Origin: Planctomycetota bacterium | GTDB lineage: Bacteria > Planctomycetota > UBA8742 > UBA2392 | Assembly (NCBI GenBank): GCA_020638635.1 | Contig: JACKIE010000003.1 | Span: forward strand, 289,186-353,185 | Reading direction: 5' to 3' | Length of the DNA: 64,000 nucleotides | Shown here: piece by piece, positions 58,073-64,000 of the stretch | Numbering within the stretch: position 1 is the stretch's first letter | How the letters are laid out: every line of letters starts with the position of its first letter | Notes under the pieces: model-generated | Told to the model about the DNA's origin: nothing | Database searches by the model: none | The model's input: the letters and a program-made list of their open reading frames with translations, nothing else | Position numbers and translations under genes: made by a program

Positions 58073-59080
58073 CTAAAGCTGGTGCACCCAGGACATCACT
58101 TCCAGGGCCTCCGGCTCACCCTTGCGCAGGATGCGCACCAGGGGCTCGCCCTTTTTCAGCTGGCGCATCATGCCCAGGGCTCGGATCGGAACATCGAATG
58201 GCCACTCGGTCACGATCTTTTTCCAGCGATTGGGCTTGACGATGAAGAGCAACTCGAAGTCTTCGCCGTCGTGCAGGGCGTGGTGCAGGGCGCGCTCGGC
58301 CCCTTCGCCCTCCAGCTTGGCCAGGCGCCGCGCCGACTTGCTGACCGGCACCGCCTCGGCGGCGATGTCGGCGCCTACGGCGAAACGCAGGCCGGACTCT
58401 TCACAGATGCGGGTCAGGTCGCCGCTGAGCCCGTCGCTGATGTCGATCATGGCGCTGACGCCTCGCTCGGCCAGGAAGCGCCCTTCGGCGATGCGCGGCT
58501 CGAAGCGCAGGTGCTTGCCCAGGATCGATCCACCCAGCGAGCCGGTAATGGCGATCACGTCCCCGGGTGCCGCGCCGGCCCGCAATGCGGGGCGCACGCC
58601 TTCCATGGTGCCGGTCATGGCCACGGAAATCGAAAGTGGACCATCCCAGCCCTGGGTGTCCCCGCCGGCAAGTGTGACACCGTAGGTCGCGCAGGTCTTT
58701 GCAATGCCCAGGAACACCTCCTCACGCAGGTTCACCGGCGCGCCCGTATGCAGCGTGCAGGAAACCAGCGCCGCACTGGGCGTGGCACCCATGGCCGCCA
58801 TGTCGCTCAGGCAGCGGGTGATCGCCTTGCGTCCCACTTCTTCCGGGGTGGCGGCGGGCCCCAGCACGGCCGGCAACTTCTTGCCTTTTTCGGCCAGCAC
58901 GAAGTGTTTGCCTTCGATGGTGGTGTCGATCTTGAGCGCCTGGCGATCGACCTGGGTGCGCATGATGGCGCAATCGTCGCCGGGCCCGACTTCAAGATTC
59001 GGCGAGGCGGGCGGAAGCTCCGAGCGGATCCACTTGATGTACTCGAACTCGCTGGACGACTTCGGTGCGTGCTTGCTCAT
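58073..59080 (-). CDS. thiL: thiamine-monophosphate kinase ThiL
   Basis: ATG at 59080 with GAGGAG before it. Motifs: EFEYIKWIRSELPP.., VGPGDDCAIM (Mg/ATP-binding), KAITRCLSDMAAMGATPSAALVS, LAGGDTQGWDGPLSISVAMTG, MIDISDGLSGDLTRIC and HHALHDGEDFELLFIV, all classic ThiL. It phosphorylates thiamine monophosphate to the diphosphate. The fold is shared with SelD and PurM, but the catalytic Cys/Sec-GC motif of SelD is absent. Operon with tsaE. Confidence 0.93.
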   Translation of the reverse strand: MSKHAPKSSSEFEYIKWIRSELPPASPNLEVGPGDDCAIMRTQVDRQALKIDTTIEGKHFVLAEKGKKLPAVLGPAATPEEVGRKAITRCLSDMAAMGATPSAALVSCTLHTGAPVNLREEVFLGIAKTCATYGVTLAGGDTQGWDGPLSISVAMTGTMEGVRPALRAGAAPGDVIAITGSLGGSILGKHLRFEPRIAEGRFLAERGVSAMIDISDGLSGDLTRICEESGLRFAVGADIAAEAVPVSKSARRLAKLEGEGAERALHHALHDGEDFELLFIVKPNRWKKIVTEWPFDVPIRALGMMRQLKKGEPLVRILRKGEPEALEVMSWVHQL

Positions 59081-59277
59081 TGACTCCTCAGCTCGCGTCT
59101 CCGCGAGGTACTCTTCTGCCGAAACTACAGCAGCGGTCTTATACATATCGTCCACGTTCATTCCTCTGTATTCTGCCGGGCCTTTCAAACCCGTCCTTGG
59201 GGCGTAAACTTCGCGGCCCGCGCTACTTACTAAAACGCGCAGGGGTTACACGCGGCTTCCAGAGATAAGGTGATTTC

Positions 59278-59991
59278 ATGCGCAAAGCGGAGGTGATCGA
59301 GGGCCTGAAAGATACCTGGCAGGTATTCCGCGTCATGGCCGAATTCGTCGAGGGTTTCGACACCCTGGCCAAGGTCGGACGCTGCGTTTCCATCTTCGGC
59401 AGCGCCCGCACCCACCCGGACGACGAGCTGTACAAGACCACCGTGCTGCTGGGCAAAAAACTGGCCGAGGCCGGCTACGGCGTCATCACCGGCGGCGGCC
59501 CCGGCGTGATGGAGGCCGGCAACAAGGGCGCGGGCGAAGGCGGCGGCGAATCGGTGGGGCTGGCGATCGACCTGCCCATGGAGCAGGAGGCCAACCCGTA
59601 CTGCAGCACGCTGGTGGACTTCCGTTACTTTTTCATCCGCAAGGTGATGTTCGTCAAGTACGCCGATGCCTTCGTGTTCATGCCCGGCGGCTTCGGCACC
59701 ATGGACGAGATGTTCGAGGTTCTGACCCTGGTGCAGACGCTGAAAATCCGCCGAATTCCCTGCGTGCTGTTCGGCATGAAGTACTGGCAGGGACTGTTCG
59801 ACTGGCTTGAGAAAACCATGTGCGCGGAGTACCGCCACATCAGCCCCGAAGACCTGCAGCTGTTCCACCGTACCGACGACGTGGACGACGCCGTCAAGCA
59901 CATCGCCGAATTCCACAAGCGCAGCCCCACCCGCAAAGGCCGCACCATCGGCGGCGGCGACACCCGTGAGCTCGGTAAGGCTAAGAAGTAG
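59278..59991 (+). CDS. LOG family protein (lysine decarboxylase-like, cytokinin-riboside type)
   Basis: 237 residues. FGSARTHPDDELYKTTVLLG, GVITGGGPGVMEAGNKGA and MPGGFGTMDEMFEVLTLVQT are the two LOG signatures (GGGPG(V/I)ME and PGGxGTxxE). The Glu and Arg residues of these motifs hydrolyse nucleoside 5'-monophosphates. Bacterial members cleave AMP-type substrates. Role here is unknown. Confidence 0.88.
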   Translation: MRKAEVIEGLKDTWQVFRVMAEFVEGFDTLAKVGRCVSIFGSARTHPDDELYKTTVLLGKKLAEAGYGVITGGGPGVMEAGNKGAGEGGGESVGLAIDLPMEQEANPYCSTLVDFRYFFIRKVMFVKYADAFVFMPGGFGTMDEMFEVLTLVQTLKIRRIPCVLFGMKYWQGLFDWLEKTMCAEYRHISPEDLQLFHRTDDVDDAVKHIAEFHKRSPTRKGRTIGGGDTRELGKAKK

Positions 59992-60038
59992 CGCGGTCGG
60001 CCGCTCGAAAAACTTTTCTGCCCAGCTAGCATCCCGCC

Positions 60039-61448
60039 ATGGCGCGCGAGCCCTCCACCGGGCAGAAACTTACTCCAGAGCAGCGACGCGGCGTTTTCGT
60101 CGTGTGGTTGATCATCTTCATTGACCTGCTGGGCTTCGGCATCGTGCTGCCCAGCCTGCCCTATTTCGTACGCATCTTCGAGGTGCCCGACTGGGCCAAC
60201 ACCGCGGCGCGCGCGGTCGGCCTTGAGCGCTCGCGCGGCGGCGTGCTGGTGGGCACCATCCTGACCGCCTACTCGCTGTGCCAGTTCATCTTCGCGCCCA
60301 TCTGGGGCCGGCTCAGCGACAAGGTCGGGCGCCGGCCGATACTGGCCCTCAGCACCAGCGGCTTTGCCGCCACCTGGGTGTTGTTCGCCTTCGCGCCGGG
60401 CTTCACATGGCTGCTGATTTCGCGCGCCCTGGCCGGCGTGTGCGCCGCCAACATCAGCACCGCGCAGGCCTACATGGCGGACGTGTTTCCCCCCGAGCGC
60501 CGCAGCAAGGGCATGGGCCTGATCGGCATGGCCTTCGGCCTCGGCTTCGTGTTCGGCCCGGCGATCGGCGGCGCGCTGGTGAGCGAGACGCTGCTGGGCT
60601 GGTTCGGCTACGGGCCGCGAATCGACGCGCAGGCCTTTCATCGCGCGCAGCTGATGGTCCCCAGCCTGTTCGCGGCGGGCCTCAGCCTGACGGCGTTCAT
60701 CATGACGCTGACCATCATGCGCGAGTCGCGCTGGGGACTGTCCCCGAAGGGGACTGTCCCCGTCGTCGGTCGTGAGCGCAGCACCGGAAACGGGGACAGT
60801 CCCCAAAAGCGGGGACAGTCCCCTGGCCGCATGGCCCAGTTCGCGGCCGCGCTGACACGGCCGGGGATCGGGCCGATGCTGGTGGTGTATCTGATTGTCA
60901 CGCTGGGTTTCGCGCAGCTGGAGGCGATGTTCACCCAGTTCAACGCCGAGTACCTGGCGCTGGATGCCAGCCACAACGCCTGGGTGTTCGTGGTGATCGG
61001 GCTGACGCTGGCCTTCGTGCAGGGCGGGCTGATCGGCCGGCTCAGCAAGCTGCTGGGCCCGGCCAAAGTGCTGCTGATCGGGCTGGCGGGCCTGACCGTG
61101 GCTATGTTCCTGTTCGGCTACCAGGTGCGGATCAACGCCTACTTCGGCGTGAACCAGTTCGTGCTGTTGCTGTTCTTCTCCTTCCTGATCGGCGCCTTTA
61201 ACGGCCTGTGCAACCCCAGCGTGCTGGCCATCATCAGCAGCCACGCGCGCGCCGACGAGCAGGGCGGCACCATGGGTTTCACGGCCAGCGCGGCAACACT
61301 GGGCAGAATCATCGGGCCGATTTTTGGCGGTTACATCTACGACCGCTTCGGCCCCGAACAGCCCTTCGCCGTGGGCGGTGCGCTGATCGGCCTGGGGCTG
61401 TTGTTCTTCCTGGCCCGCTGGAAGGTGATTGTCAAACCGGCCAAGTAG
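60039..61448 (+). CDS. MFS transporter (TetA/MdfA-like), in-frame palindromic repeat in central loop
   Basis: 469 residues, about 12 helices. FIDLLGFGIVLPSLPYF and the motif-A-like WGRLSDKVGRRPILALS (cytoplasmic loop 2-3), and FGLGFVFGPAIGG (motif C-like) place it among drug:H+ antiporters of the tetracycline type. The loop between helices 6 and 7 (about 233-265, LSPKGTVPVVGRERSTGNGDSPQKRGQSP) is encoded by the palindromic repeat 60733-60823. The stop codon is part of another repeat (61446). Substrate unknown. Confidence 0.87.
   Translation: MAREPSTGQKLTPEQRRGVFVVWLIIFIDLLGFGIVLPSLPYFVRIFEVPDWANTAARAVGLERSRGGVLVGTILTAYSLCQFIFAPIWGRLSDKVGRRPILALSTSGFAATWVLFAFAPGFTWLLISRALAGVCAANISTAQAYMADVFPPERRSKGMGLIGMAFGLGFVFGPAIGGALVSETLLGWFGYGPRIDAQAFHRAQLMVPSLFAAGLSLTAFIMTLTIMRESRWGLSPKGTVPVVGRERSTGNGDSPQKRGQSPGRMAQFAAALTRPGIGPMLVVYLIVTLGFAQLEAMFTQFNAEYLALDASHNAWVFVVIGLTLAFVQGGLIGRLSKLLGPAKVLLIGLAGLTVAMFLFGYQVRINAYFGVNQFVLLLFFSFLIGAFNGLCNPSVLAIISSHARADEQGGTMGFTASAATLGRIIGPIFGGYIYDRFGPEQPFAVGGALIGLGLLFFLARWKVIVKPAK
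60733..60823. repeat. in-frame palindromic repeat in the MFS gene
   Basis: GGGGACTGTCCCC at 60733-60745 and 60749-60761, then about 30 bases, then GGGGACAGTCCCC at 60792-60804 and 60811-60823. Order and spacing match the inverted unit at 28391-28483 and most of the spacer is recognisable. The reading frame is kept (91 bases within an open frame). Confidence 0.92.
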
Positions 61449-61545
61449 CATCGCCGGCCCGGCGATGTCGTGCCGATTGGCCTCCGGCCAATCGCGAGAC
61501 GGGCCGAAGGCCCGTCCGTACTACATCGCCGGGACGGCGATGCTA
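61446..61545. repeat. three-hairpin element whose ends provide both stop codons
   Basis: Starts TAGCATCGCCGGCCCGGCGATG and ends CATCGCCGGGACGGCGATGCTA. Between are GATTGGCC/GGCCAATC and GACGGGCC/GGCCCGTC. The first TAG is the stop of the MFS gene; the reversed TAG at 61543-61545 is the stop of the opposite gene. Same plan as 22051-22202. Confidence 0.88.
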
Positions 61546-62844
61546 CGGAACGAACTCGCCGGAGTCGTCGGTCTGCATGTAGCTGGCGATCACGTTGAAG
61601 CCGCGGGCCTCGAACTTCTGGCCCTTGGCGATCTTCATGTCGCCGGCCACCGAAAGGTAGGCGCTCGGCGCGGAGTCCTTGTGGATGCCGGTGGTGGTGT
61701 TGATCACCAGGTCAGGCAGTGTCGCGTTGCTGCCCAGCAGGATGCCGTCGCCCTTGCGCGCCGGCGAGCCGTTGATCGAGACCTCGCCGCCGCTGCAGAA
61801 CACGCTAGCGCCCTCGATGATGCGCAGGCTGCGGCTGCCGCTCTGGTAAATCTGCAGCTTGCCGCCGCGCACGTTGACGGTGCCGTTCAGGCTGAACATG
61901 CCGCCGCCGGTGGTGTTGCGCATGTAGCCGCCGTAGATGTTCAGGGCGGCGCCGCTGTGCCAGATGTCGTCGTTAATCTCGAGGGCGCCGTCGTGGATGT
62001 TGATGGTGGCGCCGCTGAAATCGGCGTCGCCGTTGCCGACGAACTTGCCCGAGTAGATGGTCAGGGTGCTGCCTTCCAGCCATGACTTCTCGCCGCGGTC
62101 TGTGCCGTTGCCGTTGCTGAAGCGGCAGGCGAACTCGCCGCCGTCGATCACAAGGTTGCCGGCGACCTGGAAGCCGTACGGGTTGGGCGTGTTCCACTTT
62201 CCGCCCTGCTCGATGATCAGGGTGGTGCCCGCCTCGACGTACAGGCCGGCTTTGCCCGGCTCGGCGTTTTCGTTTCCGTTGGTGCCCCAGCTGCCCGCGC
62301 GGATGCGCTTGGTGCCTCCGCGCAGGACGATTTTCTTTGCGCTCGCCACGCCCTCCAGCGTCTGGTCGGCGCCGTCGAACACCAGCGTCGCCCGTGAGGC
62401 ATCCAGCTTGCCGGCCTTGTCGATACTGACGTTGCCGCTGATCGACACCTCGCCACCGCCCAGCGTCAGCGTGCCGCCGATCTCCAGGTCGCGGAAGTTG
62501 TTCAAGTCGGTAACGGCCGCGCTGCCCTGTTCGGTGCGCAGGTCGGTGCGTGCGAACCCGGCTGTTTCCTCGGCGATTTCGGACTTTTCCGTCAGCTCGA
62601 TGGACTCGGCATATTTCTCGACAGTGGGCTCCACAGGCGGCATCGCCGGCGGATCATCCGGCAACTCGGGCAACGGCTGCTGCAGCGGCGCGGTTTCCGC
62701 GGAGAACGCATCTTCAAGAATGGCAAGTTCCGGTTTCGCGGCCGTCGGCGGCGCTTTGGCAGGTGTCAACACCAGCCAGGCTCCTACGGCTCCCAGTGCC
62801 AGCCACAAGGCCAGAATCCCGATCCAGAGCGGCGCACGTTTCAT
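61543..62844 (-). CDS. membrane-anchored beta-helix-like protein
   Basis: N-terminal helix MKRAPLWIGILALWLALGAVGAWLVL anchors it; a Pro/Glu/Ala-rich linker (about 30-95) follows. The rest repeats short strands with 'G' turns (LEIGGTLTLGGGEVSISGNVSIDKAGKLDA, IVLRGGTKRIRAG, LYVEAGTTLIIEQGG, LTIYSGKFVGNGDADFSGATINIHDGALEI), typical of a right-handed parallel beta-helix. Such folds bind polysaccharides. Function unknown. Its last codon is followed by a stop inside the repeat 61446-61545. Confidence 0.75.
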   Translation of the reverse strand: MKRAPLWIGILALWLALGAVGAWLVLTPAKAPPTAAKPELAILEDAFSAETAPLQQPLPELPDDPPAMPPVEPTVEKYAESIELTEKSEIAEETAGFARTDLRTEQGSAAVTDLNNFRDLEIGGTLTLGGGEVSISGNVSIDKAGKLDASRATLVFDGADQTLEGVASAKKIVLRGGTKRIRAGSWGTNGNENAEPGKAGLYVEAGTTLIIEQGGKWNTPNPYGFQVAGNLVIDGGEFACRFSNGNGTDRGEKSWLEGSTLTIYSGKFVGNGDADFSGATINIHDGALEINDDIWHSGAALNIYGGYMRNTTGGGMFSLNGTVNVRGGKLQIYQSGSRSLRIIEGASVFCSGGEVSINGSPARKGDGILLGSNATLPDLVINTTTGIHKDSAPSAYLSVAGDMKIAKGQKFEARGFNVIASYMQTDDSGEFVP

Positions 62845-62900
62845 GGCATCCCCCTTCTCGCCCTATGAACGGGAAATGTGCCGTGCGGGTTCCGCGGAAT

Positions 62901-63161
62901 TCAGTGAATCGCATTCACATGCGCGTGGCGAGCGCGGATTGCGTCCGCGATGCGGCCCCGCTCGGTCGCCGAAAAGCAGTCGCCGTGCAGCGCCAGGAAG
63001 GTTGCCGCCGGATCGCCGGGAGTCTTCGCTTCCGCCAGCATGCGGGCCGCTGCAAGACCCATGGAGTCGGCGGCGGCACCCAGCCTCATCCGCTCTTCAA
63101 ACGGCTTGGAGCGCCATATGCGGACCTGGACGTGCAACAGCTCAAGCGGCGTGTCATCCAT
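62901..63161 (-). CDS. small protein overlapping nucleotidyltransferase-like gene
   Basis: 86 residues from ATG 63161: MDDTPLELLHVQVRIWRSKPFEERMRLGAAADSMGLAAARML...GRIADAIRARHAHVNA. Helical and Arg/Ala-rich. It overlaps the upstream gene by eight bases (63154-63161), so the two are co-translated. No family recognised; in toxin-antitoxin loci of the MNT/AbiEii type such partner pairs occur, but the identity here is open. Confidence 0.6.
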   Translation of the reverse strand: MDDTPLELLHVQVRIWRSKPFEERMRLGAAADSMGLAAARMLAEAKTPGDPAATFLALHGDCFSATERGRIADAIRARHAHVNAIH

Positions 63162-63702
63162 CCCTGGCTCCCTGCAACAATTTATCAACCCGCAGGGCCG
63201 TACTCCATTGCTGCAGGTAATCCTGGTCGAGTTCAAGTCCTGACCGCAACAGGGTTCGGACATCCTCAACCTGCCGGCTCGAACCGCCTTTGGCTGCCCA
63301 CAGCAGCTTCGAAAGCACGAGGTCTTCCGGCGCTTGCACGAAGCAATCGATGTTCGCGATCGTTTCCCTGCGTCTGCGCGCGAACTCTTCCCGCTGGAAG
63401 TCGTCATCCTTGAGTGGAATCAAGTCGAGCTTCCAGGACGTCGCGTAGTGGATTGCATTGAACATCCGCCTGGACGCCAGCGACTGGCGTGCGGTTTCAG
63501 CATCCACGTACCAATCCTCGCCAAGCCAAGCCAGCAGGTCTTCCAGCTGCTTCACTGTCATCTTCACCAGCACGTCCGTGTCGAAAGTCGAACGCCCCGG
63601 AACATAGGCACGCATCGCCGTCGAGCCGACGATCATGTACTCAATCTCGAGCTCGCTGAGCTTCTGTGTCAGTTCTCGCAGTATCTGCCAAGGTTCATCC
63701 AT
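63154..63702 (-). CDS. nucleotidyltransferase-fold protein
   Basis: 182 residues. LSELEIEYMIVGSTAMRAYVPGRSTFDTDVLVKMT has the GS-x(n)-D-x-D pattern of the nucleotidyltransferase fold (DTDV giving the two Asp), as in DUF6036/AbiEii-type proteins. LVLSKLLWAAKGGSSRQVEDVRTLLRSG resembles the C-terminal helices of this group. It may add nucleotides to a target or serve as an antitoxin-like or toxin component with the overlapping small gene. Not proven. Confidence 0.72.
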   Translation of the reverse strand: MDEPWQILRELTQKLSELEIEYMIVGSTAMRAYVPGRSTFDTDVLVKMTVKQLEDLLAWLGEDWYVDAETARQSLASRRMFNAIHYATSWKLDLIPLKDDDFQREEFARRRRETIANIDCFVQAPEDLVLSKLLWAAKGGSSRQVEDVRTLLRSGLELDQDYLQQWSTALRVDKLLQGARDG

Positions 63703-63804
63703 GGGTCGAAGTATAGCACCCCTGCCGACGCGCCTCTTCGCCCCTTCCTCAACACGCTTGCGCCGCTATAACATGGGCCTCACCCGGGCGAAGGAAACGC
63801 GTCC

Positions 63805-64000
63805 ATGAACTCTACCACTATGCCCTCCATCCAGGTCGTCGCCCCCAAGGCCGGCGCCATGGAGGTTCGCGAAGCACCCGTACCCACCATCAAGCCCCAC
63901 GAAGTGCTGATCAAGGTCCGCGCCGCGGCCGTCTGCGGCTCCGACCTGCACCTGTTCCAGTGGGATGAATCGATCCGCCCTAAACTCAACCGCGCCAGCG
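63805..64000 (+). CDS. zinc-dependent alcohol/threonine dehydrogenase, 3' end outside window
   Basis: ATG at 63805 (AAGGAAACG upstream) opens a frame that stays open to the window end: MNSTTMPSIQVVAPKAGAMEVREAPVPTIKPHEVLIKVRAAAVCGSDLHLFQWD. VCGSDLHLF with Cys as the zinc ligand and the GroES-like N-terminus mark the medium-chain dehydrogenase family; the 'DLHLFQWD' segment is like L-threonine 3-dehydrogenase (Tdh). Only the first 65 residues are visible. Confidence 0.8.
   Translation, partial: MNSTTMPSIQVVAPKAGAMEVREAPVPTIKPHEVLIKVRAAAVCGSDLHLFQWDESIRPKLNRAS

Noticed and set aside
58073..59080. ThiL-like gene as selenophosphate synthetase SelD (to explain the selenoprotein)
   Set aside because: Residues are those of ThiL (GPGDDCAIM, DISDGL, DGEDFELLF). 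The SelD N-terminal Cys/Sec-Gly-Cys motif is missing.
59625..61451. 608-residue open frame on the minus strand over the LOG and MFS genes
   Set aside because: Antisense shadow of two recognised genes, Gln/His-rich with no protein-like motifs.

Overview
The window is a GC-rich bacterial chromosome segment with no phage or plasmid backbone. Several features point to a Planctomycetota-like organism, though this is an inference and not proven. There are three proteins with N-terminal MJ0042-type or similar zinc ribbons joined to membrane helices, families of trypsin-like/PDZ proteins, secreted proteins of unknown function, futalosine-pathway menaquinone genes (mqnA, mqnC, probably a UbiD-type decarboxylase) and several ClpS-like genes. 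Both edges cut through genes.

Layout. 1-5.8 kb: the end of a probable cytochrome c maturation locus (membrane protein plus CcmA-like ATPase), then five pseudopilin genes. 5.9-13.1 kb: phosphoesterase, secreted PQQ-type dehydrogenase flanked by ~122-bp direct repeats, an oversized signal peptidase I, a peroxiredoxin whose peroxidatic cysteine codon is TGA followed by a SECIS-like hairpin, and two zinc-ribbon membrane proteins. 13-20.9 kb: secreted proteins, acyl-CoA dehydrogenase, GNAT, a frameshifted dienelactone hydrolase, a Y1 (IS200/RAYT-like) transposase between ~130-bp inverted repeats, a FAS1 lipoprotein and a glycosyltransferase. 20.9-24.2 kb: three divergent ClpS-like genes, one fused to a GNAT domain, with a separate GNAT and a nitroreductase. 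24.2-34.3 kb: secreted proteins, ROK kinase, a tandem pair of 53-residue AbrB-like proteins, a DUF1579 protein carrying an in-frame palindromic insert, mqnC, an adenylate cyclase and mqnA. 34.4-37.8 kb: a one-polypeptide type IIG/IIL restriction-modification enzyme and a small monooxygenase-like protein. 38-40.6 kb: tsf and rpsB with a near-consensus promoter. 40.8-47.6 kb: six co-directional envelope genes, namely three membrane-anchored proteins with similar C-terminal beta domains followed by three HtrA-like proteins, of which only the last keeps a full catalytic triad. 47.7-53.6 kb: a UbiD-like decarboxylase, a large TPR protein and a zinc-ribbon membrane protein. 53.6-64 kb: tatA, tRNA-Leu(CAG), a sigma-54 activator, DUF4919, DUF2330, tsaE, thiL, a LOG-family protein, an MFS exporter with an in-frame palindromic insert, a beta-helix protein, a nucleotidyltransferase-like pair and the start of a threonine-dehydrogenase-like gene.

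The intergenic space is unusually full of structured repeats: degenerate heptanucleotide tandem arrays, GGGGACAG/CTGTCCCC palindromes, multi-hairpin elements with outer inverted repeats, and at least two (probably three) palindromic units sitting in frame inside coding sequence. The strongest biological leads are the selenoprotein peroxiredoxin, the GNAT-ClpS cluster, the coiled-coil/HtrA pseudoprotease locus and the in-frame palindromic repeats.
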